A stretch of DNA of 35,526 nucleotides from Pseudomonadota bacterium (GTDB taxonomy: Bacteria; Pseudomonadota; Gammaproteobacteria; Burkholderiales; Burkholderiaceae_B): contig JAEWHK010000035.1 of NCBI GenBank assembly GCA_023387815.1, positions 1 through 35,526 on the forward strand, read 5' to 3'. Under the pieces are notes generated by a model that made no database searches, was not told the origin of the DNA, and saw nothing but the letters and a program-made list of their open reading frames with translations. Below are positions 16,115 to 24,394 of this stretch, one piece after another. The position numbers and the translations under genes are program-made. Positions within the stretch are counted from its first letter, which is position 1; the number at the start of each line of letters is the position of its first letter.

Positions 16115-17065
16115 ATGAAATACGTAGACTACTACAAGGTTTTAGGCCTGGAGCGCAACGCCACCGAGGCGGATATCAAGAAAGCCTACCGCGGCCTTGC
16201 GCATAAGTATCACCCGGATGTCTCCAAGGAACCGGACGCCGAAAACAAATTCAAGGAAGTGGCCGAAGCCTATGCCACGCTGAAGGATCCGGAAAAGCGG
16301 GCGGCGTATGACAACCTTGGTACGCATGCTCCGGGCGACGACTTTGTACCACCCAACCAGTGGCAGCAGCATTTCAATGAAGGGGCGGGCGACTTCTCGG
16401 ATGTGGATCTGTCCGATCTGTTGAAGGCATTTGCTGAAGCCCAGCGCGAAGGGGCCGCCAATTACGCCAGACGCCCGCGCCATGGTGAAACCTTCGAGTT
16501 CACCATGCCGATCACACTTGAACAGATTTATAACGGTGCAGAAACGGAAGTGTCGGTTGCCGTTCCCGATTACGACAGTCAGGGGCTGCTGCATCGTGTG
16601 CCCAAGACATTCCGGATTCGCGTGCCCAAGGGCGCTTCAGACGGCCAGCGCCTGAGGCTGGCGGGTAAGGGCGGCCAGGGTATGAATGGTGGGCAGCCCG
16701 GTGATTTGTTCGTCACCATGCAGTTGCAGCCGCATCCCTATTTTCAGGTTGACGGCAAGGATCTCACCATCGAGGTTCCGCTGGCGCCGTGGGAGGCGGT
16801 GCTGGGTGCATCTGTCGAGATTCCTACCCTTGGTGGAACCGTTGCGCTGACCATCCCGCCTGGGACGGTCGCCGGACGCAAGATGCGCCTTTCCGGAAGG
16901 GGACTGCCGGGCAGTGGTGGTGCGCAAGGAAACCTCTATGCCATTATCACAATTGAAGTACCCGCCACCGTCACCGAGCGCGAAAAGGCGCTATACACTG
17001 ATCTTGCTGCTGCATCATCGGGTTTTGATCCTCGCAGGCAGCGTTTTGCAGGAGGCCAAAAATGA
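16115..17065 (+). CDS. cbpA: Curved DNA-binding protein CbpA (DnaJ-type co-chaperone)
   Basis: A 316-residue class II J-protein that stimulates DnaK and binds curved DNA. The J domain is at residues 1-70 with His33-Pro34-Asp35 (HKYHPDVS); no CxxCxGxG zinc centre follows, which separates it from DnaJ. A linker (about 70-120) leads to two beta-sandwich substrate domains starting about MPITLEQIYNGAETEVSV and containing RVPKGASDGQRLRLAGKGGQ, PHPYFQVDGKDLTIEVPLAP and IPPGTVAGRKMRLSGRGLPG. ATG 16115 is preceded by AGGTG; a GTG at 16109 would add two residues. The TGA overlaps the cbpM start (ATGA), so the chaperone and its inhibitor are coupled. Confidence 0.95.
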   Translation: MKYVDYYKVLGLERNATEADIKKAYRGLAHKYHPDVSKEPDAENKFKEVAEAYATLKDPEKRAAYDNLGTHAPGDDFVPPNQWQQHFNEGAGDFSDVDLSDLLKAFAEAQREGAANYARRPRHGETFEFTMPITLEQIYNGAETEVSVAVPDYDSQGLLHRVPKTFRIRVPKGASDGQRLRLAGKGGQGMNGGQPGDLFVTMQLQPHPYFQVDGKDLTIEVPLAPWEAVLGASVEIPTLGGTVALTIPPGTVAGRKMRLSGRGLPGSGGAQGNLYAIITIEVPATVTEREKALYTDLAAASSGFDPRRQRFAGGQK

Positions 17066-17397
17066 CAGTACAGATAACGGAAGCCATCTGGCTGAACAAT
17101 GATGAAGTGTGTTCGCTGCAGCATGTGGCGGCTGTCTCCGGACTGAGTGAAGGTGATGTTCTGGATCTGGTAGAGACGGGCGTTCTGTCCCCGGTTGGCA
17201 ACGAGCGCGGATCACATATGTTTTATACCGAATGTATTGTGGTCGCCCGCAAGGCGCGGCGACTGCGCGATGACTTCGAACTCAACGCCGATGGACTGGC
17301 CCTGGTTCTGAAACTGCTCAATCGCGTGGATAGTCTGGAGGCCCAATTGCTGGGTCTGCAGCCGGGCAGACATGGAAAATTGCCGGTGAAGGAATAA
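17062..17397 (+). CDS. cbpM: Chaperone modulator CbpM
   Basis: A 111-residue MerR-like small protein that in E. coli binds the J domain of CbpA and inhibits both its DnaK and DNA-binding activities. The family shape is visible: EAIWLNNDEVCSLQHVAAVS leads to a helix-turn-helix-like part, then VETGVLSPVG, a FYTECIVVARKARRLRDDFE helix and a C-terminal ALVLKLLNRVDSLEAQL helix. The start overlaps the cbpA stop by one base quartet (ATGA), indicating coupled translation. Assignment rests on the sequence pattern and the cbpA neighbour. Confidence 0.93.
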   Translation: MTVQITEAIWLNNDEVCSLQHVAAVSGLSEGDVLDLVETGVLSPVGNERGSHMFYTECIVVARKARRLRDDFELNADGLALVLKLLNRVDSLEAQLLGLQPGRHGKLPVKE

Positions 17398-17483
17398 GCG
17401 GGGTTATTTGCCGAGGCTTGCAGTCCAATGGTCGACGGTTCCCCAGGTTCCTGCTGTTCCAATATTTTCCGGTTCGTATTATT

Positions 17484-18482
17484 TCAATATTGGTATCGAT
17501 TCGCCGGATGCGCGGGCCGATGTTTTTCACAATAGGACTTGAGTGCGCGGATAAATCGCAGGTCAATATCACGTTTGTGTCTGTCTTTCAGGCTGAAGAG
17601 GGCTATCGGAGACAGCGCCCATTGCAATGACCAGGGAACCACCGCGACGCCTGCGATCCGCACCAGTTCCTCCGCAATGTCATTTGGTACGATTGAGACC
17701 ACATGACTGCGCGCCGCGATGATTTCACCTGTGAGTTTTGCCGACAGGCTTTCAATCAGGGGTTGTGGCGGAACCACGCCAGCACTGAGAAACATATCGG
17801 CTACCTGTTCGCGCAGTGGGGCGGGGGCGGGTTCAAGAATCCAGTCCAGTTCTGCCAGATGCGTCCAGTCCAGGCGCCGCTGACCCAGACGGCTTGCCAG
17901 TTCGCGATTGGTAATCAGGCGCGGCGACTGGTAGTAAAGGACGTCCTGTTGCAGGCCGGTCATATCCAGAGAAGCTGAGGCGCGCCCGATCACAAAATCC
18001 AGCGCATGTTCTCTGAGCATATCCATCAGGCTTCGACTGGTTCCGTCATGAATGGTCACGGTCATGCGCTGCCGCTCTGATACTGTTCCCTCCAGCGCCC
18101 CGGAAAGCATCTGGCCCGGAATAAAAGGAATGGCGCCCACATGCAAATGCGCGACGCGTCCGGCATTGACCGCCACCATTTCACGTGACAGGGTGCCGAC
18201 ATCATGAAGCATGGCCCGCGCCCGCGCCAGCAGCACTTCTCCTGCTGCCGTGGGTTTCATGCCGCGCCGGGTACGCTCAAATAGCGGTACGCCGAACATA
18301 TCCTCCAGCTCTGCCAGGGCGTGTGTGACGGCGGGCTGACTGGTTCCCATCTTCTGGGCAACCCGGGTCAGTGCGCCCTGTTCGCCAATCTGCAGTAAAA
18401 GGCTAAGGTGGCGCATTTTCAGGCGACCAGACAGTCTGTGTTCCAGCACATCGGCTGTAGGAGGGGTGACAGAAGCGTTCAA
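17484..18482 (-). CDS. LysR-family regulator divergent from maeB
   Basis: A 332-residue LysR regulator with the N-terminal pattern LSGRLKMRHLSLLLQIGEQG followed by TSQPAVTHALAELEDMFGVP and FERTRRGMKPTAAGE, which resembles the GbpR/PcaQ-like group. The effector domain contains a LEPAPAPLREQ segment and ends with an arginine/histidine-rich tail. The start is uncertain: TTG 18482 is the longest, GTG 18449 would remove 11 residues, and ATG 18416 would cut into the first helix. It converges on cbpM and diverges from maeB across 112 bp, so it may control malic enzyme expression. Confidence 0.85.
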   Translation of the reverse strand: MNASVTPPTADVLEHRLSGRLKMRHLSLLLQIGEQGALTRVAQKMGTSQPAVTHALAELEDMFGVPLFERTRRGMKPTAAGEVLLARARAMLHDVGTLSREMVAVNAGRVAHLHVGAIPFIPGQMLSGALEGTVSERQRMTVTIHDGTSRSLMDMLREHALDFVIGRASASLDMTGLQQDVLYYQSPRLITNRELASRLGQRRLDWTHLAELDWILEPAPAPLREQVADMFLSAGVVPPQPLIESLSAKLTGEIIAARSHVVSIVPNDIAEELVRIAGVAVVPWSLQWALSPIALFSLKDRHKRDIDLRFIRALKSYCEKHRPAHPANRYQY

Positions 18483-18504
18483 TTCGGTATCAGATATAAG
18501 GTAA

Positions 18505-18522
18505 ATGATATATTACTATCAT
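18505..18522. promoter_or_regulatory. Candidate operator between the LysR gene and maeB
   Basis: ATGATA-TATTAC-TATCAT is a perfect 6-bp inverted repeat with a six-base centre, in an AT-rich 112-bp divergent interval. It is flanked by a wider pair GTAAAT (18501-18506) and ATTTAC (18534-18539). This is the expected place for autoregulation and control of maeB by the LysR protein. Confidence 0.45.
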
Positions 18523-18594
18523 AAATGAAAATAATTTACTTATGCATAACGCCTACACTTCACTCAAAATCAATTTTTCCGGAGGCTCGCCGCC

Positions 18595-20889
18595 ATGAGT
18601 ACAATCGATCGCCAATCTGCACTGGATTATCATGAATTTCCCGTGCCAGGCAAAATTTCCATTACCGCATCCAAACCACTGGTAACGCAACGTGACCTGG
18701 GACTGGCCTATACACCTGGTGTGGCCGCAGCCTGTGAGGAAATCGTCGCTGACCCGCTAAACGCCCATCGCTTTACCGCTCGTGGCAACCTGGTTGGCGT
18801 GATCAGTAACGGTTCTGCCGTGCTGGGTCTGGGTAATATCGGCGCGCTGGCGTCCAAACCCGTCATGGAAGGCAAGGCCGTACTGTTCAAGAAATTCGCC
18901 GGTCTGGATGTGTTTGATATCGAAATCAATGAAAGCGATCCTGACAAACTGGTTGAAATCATCGCTGGTCTGGAAGCGACCTTTGGCGGTATCAACCTGG
19001 AAGACATCAAGGCGCCAGAGTGCTTTGAGGTAGAGCGCAAACTGCGCGAACGCATGAGCATTCCTGTCTTTCATGACGATCAGCATGGCACCGCCATTAC
19101 CGTGGCCGCTGCCTTCATCAACGGTCTGGCAGTAGTCGGCAAGGATATTTCAACTGTCAAAGTGGTGTCCTCTGGCGCCGGTGCAGCTGCCCTGGCTTGT
19201 CTGGACCTGATGGTCGACCTGGGCCTGCCGCTGGAAAATGTCTTTGTGACGGATATCGACGGTGTGGTTTATGAAGGTCGTAATACGCCCATGGGACCGG
19301 AGATGCAGCGGTTCGCGCAGAAAACGGATGCACGTACACTGACAGATGTCATCAAGGGTGCAGACGTGTTTCTTGGTCTGTCTGCCGGCGGCGTGCTCAA
19401 ACCCGAAATGGTCAAAAGCATGGCGGCACGTCCGCTGATCCTGGCGCTGGCCAATCCCAATCCGGAAATCATGCCCGATGTGGCTCGTGCTGCGCGCGAA
19501 GACGTTGTATTGGCAACGGGTCGCTCCGATTTTCCCAATCAGGTCAATAACGTGCTTTGCTTCCCGTACATTTTCCGGGGCGCGCTGGATGTGGGTGCGA
19601 CCACAATCACAAGGGAAATGGAAAAAGCCGCTGTGTACGCCATTGCCGGCCTGGCCAAAGAAGAGATCAGCGATGTGGTTGCAACCGCTTATGGTGGCTA
19701 TGACCTGTCCTTCGGTCCTGAGTACCTGATTCCCAAACCATTCGATCCTCGTCTGATCGTCCGTGTGGCACCGGCGGTGGCCAAGGCTGCCATGGAAAGT
19801 GGCGTGGCGACACGTCCGCTGCCTGATCTGGAAGCCTACGCAGAGCGCCTACAGCAGTTTGTGTATCACTCAGGCGCATTCATGAAGCCGCTGTTTGCTT
19901 CTGCCAAACAGATTGTGCGTGATGGCGGTAAAGCGCGGATCGTCTTTACAGAAGGTGAAGACGAGCGTGTGCTGCGTGCCGTACAGGTGGTCGTTGACGA
20001 AAAACTGGCACGCCCGATTCTGGTTGGCCGTCCTTCTGTTCTGCTGGCTCGCATTGAAAAATACGGTCTGCGCCTGAAACTGGGCGAAGACGTGGAAGTG
20101 ACCAATCCGGAATTTGATTCACGCTTTCATCAGTACTGGACCACATACTGGGAGATGATGTGCCGCCAGGGAATCACAAAAGAAATGGCGCGCGTGGAAA
20201 TGCGCCGTCGTCTGACGCTGATCGGCGCGATGATGGTTCATCTGGGCGACGCCGATGGCATGGTCTGCGGCACGGTGGGTTCCTATCACGAGCATCTGCG
20301 CTTTGTAGATCAGATTATCGGTAAAAAACCTGGCGCAACAACCTATGCGGCCATGAACATTCTCCTGCTGGATCAGCGCATGGTGGCGCTGGTCGATACG
20401 CATGTGAATGATGATCCGACCGCCGAACAGATTGCTGATTACACCGTGTCCGCCGCCAAAGTGCTGGCTCAAATGGATGTGGCACCCAAGGTTGCACTGT
20501 TATCCCGTTCCAACTTTGGTTCCGGCAGTTCTGCATCCGGTGAGAAAATGCGCCGCGCTTTGCAACTGGTGCGCGAGGTTGATCCTGAACTGGAAATCGA
20601 CGGTGAAATGCATGGCGATTGCGCGCTGAATGAAGTGCTGCGTCAGCGCATCCTGCCGGATTCCCCTTTGAAAGGATCGGCCAATCTGCTGGTCTGCCCG
20701 AACGTGGATTCAGGAAATATTGCCTACAATCTGCTCAAAACCGTTGCCGGTGGCAATGTGGCTGTGGGTCCGTTCCTGCTGGGCGTCAATGCGCCTGTGC
20801 ATATTCTGACCTCCAGCTCGACAGTCCGACGCATTGTGAACATGGCCGCGCTGACGGTCATTGATGCGAACCGGGTTGAAGCTGAATGA
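18595..20889 (+). CDS. maeB: NADP-dependent malic enzyme with C-terminal phosphotransacetylase-like domain
   Basis: Decarboxylates malate to pyruvate with NADP+, supplying NADPH and pyruvate during growth on organic acids. The 764-residue length matches MaeB, with a malic enzyme part at about 1-425 and a phosphate-acetyltransferase-like part at about 440-764 that in this family is regulatory rather than catalytic. Diagnostic blocks include LGLAYTPGVAAACEEI, GNIGALASKPVMEGKAVLF, INLEDIKAPECFEVER, PVFHDDQHGTAITVAAAF and the Rossmann GAGAAALACL. The second domain has FTEGEDERVLRAVQVV and MHGDCALNE. ATG 18595 has GGAGG about ten bases upstream. Confidence 0.96.
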   Translation: MSTIDRQSALDYHEFPVPGKISITASKPLVTQRDLGLAYTPGVAAACEEIVADPLNAHRFTARGNLVGVISNGSAVLGLGNIGALASKPVMEGKAVLFKKFAGLDVFDIEINESDPDKLVEIIAGLEATFGGINLEDIKAPECFEVERKLRERMSIPVFHDDQHGTAITVAAAFINGLAVVGKDISTVKVVSSGAGAAALACLDLMVDLGLPLENVFVTDIDGVVYEGRNTPMGPEMQRFAQKTDARTLTDVIKGADVFLGLSAGGVLKPEMVKSMAARPLILALANPNPEIMPDVARAAREDVVLATGRSDFPNQVNNVLCFPYIFRGALDVGATTITREMEKAAVYAIAGLAKEEISDVVATAYGGYDLSFGPEYLIPKPFDPRLIVRVAPAVAKAAMESGVATRPLPDLEAYAERLQQFVYHSGAFMKPLFASAKQIVRDGGKARIVFTEGEDERVLRAVQVVVDEKLARPILVGRPSVLLARIEKYGLRLKLGEDVEVTNPEFDSRFHQYWTTYWEMMCRQGITKEMARVEMRRRLTLIGAMMVHLGDADGMVCGTVGSYHEHLRFVDQIIGKKPGATTYAAMNILLLDQRMVALVDTHVNDDPTAEQIADYTVSAAKVLAQMDVAPKVALLSRSNFGSGSSASGEKMRRALQLVREVDPELEIDGEMHGDCALNEVLRQRILPDSPLKGSANLLVCPNVDSGNIAYNLLKTVAGGNVAVGPFLLGVNAPVHILTSSSTVRRIVNMAALTVIDANRVEAE

Positions 20890-20991
20890 TCGACTGACTC
20901 GTTGTTCGGTCTAGGGCTCACAATCCGATACATCATTTCGAGCCCCAGAGGGGGAAGGGTATTGTCTGCACGATGGAAACAAGGTAAAACG

Positions 20992-21021
20992 ATGACTCGA
21001 ATTGCCTTGTTCTGCAGATGA
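20992..21021 (+). other. Nine-codon leader ORF before the TIR gene
   Basis: ATG 20992 is preceded by AAGG at seven bases, a better ribosome binding site than the TIR gene itself has. It encodes MTRIALFCR and stops at TGA 21019-21021, one base before ATG 21023. This spacing would allow terminating ribosomes to restart on the TIR gene. Whether it is translated is not known. Confidence 0.4.
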
Positions 21022-21022
21022 C

Positions 21023-24000
21023 ATGACTGAAGAAGCATCGGAGAGCCGACTGACCTATGCTGCGTTTATCAGCTACAGTCACGCTGATAACCGGGAAGAG
21101 GGGCGCAAATGGGCAGACTGGCTGCACCATGAGCTGGAGACCTATGAAGTGCCTGCCGATCTGGTGGGCAAGCCCAATCGCGCCGGTAAGCCGATTCCTG
21201 CGCAGATTTTCCCCGTTTTTCAGGACGAAAAGGAACTCTCTGCCAGTTCCAATCTTTCCACCGCACTCACGACTGCGCTGGATGCATCCGCTTTCCTGAT
21301 TTATTTGAGTTCGCCCCAGTCGGCGCGATCCGTCTATGTGTGTCAGGAACTGCGCTATTTCAAGCAAACTGGCAAGAGCGACCGTATCATTGCGCTGATT
21401 CTTGCCGGAGAGCCGGAATACGGCAGCGAGACCTCTGCGCAGCAATGTTTCCCGGAGGTGCTGCGCTATCGTGTCGACGACGCTGGCAATATCGATACCG
21501 CTACGCCGCAGGAGCCGATAGCTGCCGATGCCCGCCTGCCAGGTACGCAGGAACAGGGATTTACCACGCCTGAAGCCTATCGACGCCATCTGCAAAGCGA
21601 TCGAAACCTGTCTCGCAAGGAGATAGAGCGTCGCGTTGTGGCCTACAAGGATCGGCTGGATCTTGCCAAACTCAAGATTATTGCAGGTGTGTTGGACGTT
21701 CCGCTGGGTGATCTGACGCAACGGGATCAGGCCTATCAGCTGGCCAAGGCCAGACAGCGCACCCGGATCGTCAAGCGAATTGCAGTTGTCATCGGTCTGC
21801 TGGCTTTGATGGCAATGGCACTGGGCGTCTATGCCTGGAGTGAAAGAAATTCGGCGCAATCCATGCTTTCCCGTTCACTGTATCTGTCGGGATTGAACAA
21901 GATAGACCAGAAAGAAGTGTCAGAAGGTGCTGCTTACATGGCGGCAGCGACCCGATATGGCAATGAAAGAACCGCACTGTATGTACAGTCCATGCTGATG
22001 GGGCAGAATGGCATGACGCTGATGCCGAGGGTGGATTCCAAACCGGTGTTCAGTCCGGACGGACACTGGCTTGCCTCTGTGAATGCGACTACCAGCGCGC
22101 AACGCGGCGTGCAGATATGGGACGCACATACGCAGAAACTGCATACGATTGTGAACGATGCCAATGTCGGTTCATTTTCCAGGATGCAGTTTGATAATCG
22201 TAACGTCCTTTACTTCACCACGGCTGATAACAAGATTGCGTCCTGGCAGGAAGGCAAATCCGTCGAAGTGATCTATGAGGTGCCAGAAAATTTGCGACTT
22301 TCTTCGTTCACTGTGGATGACGAAGCGCATTGGCTGGTAGTTCAGGGCTGGCCCTCCGAACAAGGCAGGATGCAGCAGATAAAATCACAACTGTTTAATC
22401 TTCGGACGCGCCAGCTGGTCATCGACGATGTGCCCACTCGCAATACGAAAACGGTCAGTGGAGATCGGGTTGAAATGGAATCCCGCGGCAGGGTGATTGC
22501 TTTTTACGAAGCCGGGAATGATGAGAATCGCGTACAGCTTTATCCGGTGAATGCGCAGGGCCAGCTGCAGCAAAGCCAGGAATATCTGGTGCCCGGCGGA
22601 ATCAATCGTTTGATATTCAGTCCGGATGCCCAACACGTATTCGTTCAGGCTGTCAACGGGATGTATCACCTTGATCTGCAAAACGCTGAACATGGGGTCG
22701 TCAGAATTGACAACGTGGCCACACCCGAGGATGTTTATTTCAGTCGGGATGGGAAAAACTACACACTGGTATGGCAGGAAAGTTATTCCGTTCGTGATAT
22801 GCAGACCAATCGCGAGCTGTCATCGGGCCGCGCGCCCATCAATCTGTCGCGGTTGCTGCGCGATGATATATCAAACGTGTCCCCGGATATGACACAACGG
22901 GTGGATCTGCTGGAAGGATCATATTATCTGACTACGGCGCAGGCGCCAGCGCTGCTGCGCAAACAGATTGACCTGGGAACCGATCTGAAGTCATTCGGAA
23001 GCACCACGGATAGCAAGGGGATAATACTTCTCAAAAAGAACAGTCATTCGTTGCAATATCTGTCACTTGACGAACAGGACGCGCCGCGGGAGTTCATCAG
23101 GACACCAAAACAGATTCAGGATTTTGGGGTCAAAGATGAACATGATTTCATCTACACTGTTTCGGTGCCGGAGAACAAATACAACGAGTTGCGATTTTTT
23201 CGTGCCGGCACGGGTCAGCCATTTGGCAAGCCACTGACGGTCAAGGGCCTGCTCTCTTTCAGTGGCGATGGCAAGCGCGTATCGTCGCGCATGGATGAAA
23301 CAAAGCTGGGGATCTGGGATATCGAGACAGGCGACATGGTGCAAACGTTTGGCCTGAAGACCAATGAGAAATATAAACTGTCTGAGGATTTGTCCCGCAT
23401 TCTGATTCTGGATGCGCAAAACAACTGGCGGGTGGAAGATGTCAGTACCGGCAAGGTTTTGCATCGTGAGAACACGCGGATCAAGGGCGCATATTTCACA
23501 CCAGATAATCAATATCTGCTCGCCCATTTCAGTGACCACGCAAAACTGTATGATCTGACTGATTTTGTCAGTCGGCTGACGCTGCCCACAGCGGGAGAAA
23601 CGCCCAAGGCACAGCTGAGTCCTGATAACAAATTACTTGCCATGGCCGAAGACAATAAATACCTCCGGTTGTGGAATCTGGAGAAAAAACAGCCGGTAGG
23701 TCAGAAAATCCGTAATGACCCGGCCAGCGGGTTCCTGCAGTTTTCTGAAGACAGCAAGTATCTGTTCACTTCCGATCCCGTAGGCGTGGGCAATGAGAAA
23801 GGGGTTGCCATGTATGATACGACTACCGGTATGCCGGTTGTGATGCCGTTTGGTATCAGCCGGATTACAGACATGATGATGCCGGACAATGGCAAGGATA
23901 TTCTGACGCTGGATGCAAGGGTAGGCCTTTACATTCTGAATGTATGGGCGGTGCCCAATGCATTACTGGCGCCTGCCAAGGAACTGGCTGATCAGACCGA

Positions 24001-24394
24001 GATCTATTTCGGCAAAAAATATGACAATGAAGCGGCCGCCGTGATTGATACGCCACAGCAGACTCAGCGCCCCGATTCCTGGTTCTTCCAGGATCCTTAT
24101 GTGCGTTCGCCCGTGCCTGGATCTTCGGTACCGCTGACCGCCTATATTGAAAAATATATTCCGATACGCGATGAGCGGCAGCTGCAACTGCTGGAAAACT
24201 ATTGGCGTTTCCATCCTATGGCCAGGGCAGCGATGGCCGTGTATTTCAGCCAGACCAGAGACACCGAATTCGTCGCCCGCAATCTGATCCGTATGGTTCG
24301 CCTGCAGCTCGATAGAGTGAAGGACGCGCAGGTCAGAGAAAAGACCATGGCATTGCTGCAGCAGGCACAGAAAAATTTTCAGGAGCAACCTTGA
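21023..24394 (+). CDS. TIR-domain protein with membrane helix and WD40-like propeller
   Basis: A 1123-residue protein. The TIR domain (about 11-145) has AAFISYSHAD, a FPVFQDEKELSASSNLSTAL block, ASAFLIYLSSPQSARS, then VYVCQELRYF with Glu109 at the position of the NADase catalytic glutamate, and RIIALILAGEP. A linker follows, then one membrane helix at about 252-273 (RIAVVIGLLALMAMALGVYAW). Residues about 330-985 are repeated WD40-like blades (FSPDGHWLAS..VQIWD, FSGDGKRVSS..LGIWD, LSPDNKLLAM..LRLWN), and the last 80 residues are helical. ATG 21023 is chosen over TTG 21002 because the alignment starts there; its own ribosome binding site is poor and a leader ORF precedes it. The stop abuts the next start (TGAATG). 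The likely role is a signalling or NAD-consuming component of a defence or stress system; this is inference. Confidence 0.88.
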   Translation: MTEEASESRLTYAAFISYSHADNREEGRKWADWLHHELETYEVPADLVGKPNRAGKPIPAQIFPVFQDEKELSASSNLSTALTTALDASAFLIYLSSPQSARSVYVCQELRYFKQTGKSDRIIALILAGEPEYGSETSAQQCFPEVLRYRVDDAGNIDTATPQEPIAADARLPGTQEQGFTTPEAYRRHLQSDRNLSRKEIERRVVAYKDRLDLAKLKIIAGVLDVPLGDLTQRDQAYQLAKARQRTRIVKRIAVVIGLLALMAMALGVYAWSERNSAQSMLSRSLYLSGLNKIDQKEVSEGAAYMAAATRYGNERTALYVQSMLMGQNGMTLMPRVDSKPVFSPDGHWLASVNATTSAQRGVQIWDAHTQKLHTIVNDANVGSFSRMQFDNRNVLYFTTADNKIASWQEGKSVEVIYEVPENLRLSSFTVDDEAHWLVVQGWPSEQGRMQQIKSQLFNLRTRQLVIDDVPTRNTKTVSGDRVEMESRGRVIAFYEAGNDENRVQLYPVNAQGQLQQSQEYLVPGGINRLIFSPDAQHVFVQAVNGMYHLDLQNAEHGVVRIDNVATPEDVYFSRDGKNYTLVWQESYSVRDMQTNRELSSGRAPINLSRLLRDDISNVSPDMTQRVDLLEGSYYLTTAQAPALLRKQIDLGTDLKSFGSTTDSKGIILLKKNSHSLQYLSLDEQDAPREFIRTPKQIQDFGVKDEHDFIYTVSVPENKYNELRFFRAGTGQPFGKPLTVKGLLSFSGDGKRVSSRMDETKLGIWDIETGDMVQTFGLKTNEKYKLSEDLSRILILDAQNNWRVEDVSTGKVLHRENTRIKGAYFTPDNQYLLAHFSDHAKLYDLTDFVSRLTLPTAGETPKAQLSPDNKLLAMAEDNKYLRLWNLEKKQPVGQKIRNDPASGFLQFSEDSKYLFTSDPVGVGNEKGVAMYDTTTGMPVVMPFGISRITDMMMPDNGKDILTLDARVGLYILNVWAVPNALLAPAKELADQTEIYFGKKYDNEAAAVIDTPQQTQRPDSWFFQDPYVRSPVPGSSVPLTAYIEKYIPIRDERQLQLLENYWRFHPMARAAMAVYFSQTRDTEFVARNLIRMVRLQLDRVKDAQVREKTMALLQQAQKNFQEQP

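Noticed and set aside
20914..20945. GGGCTC/GAGCCC hairpin as a maeB terminator
   Set aside because: Six-bp stem with a 20-base loop and no T-run; too weak to call a terminator.
20933..21859. Long minus-strand open frame of 308 codons opposite the TIR gene
   Set aside because: It lies antisense to the well-supported TIR coding frame, shows no recognisable domain, and its composition is that of a reading-frame shadow.
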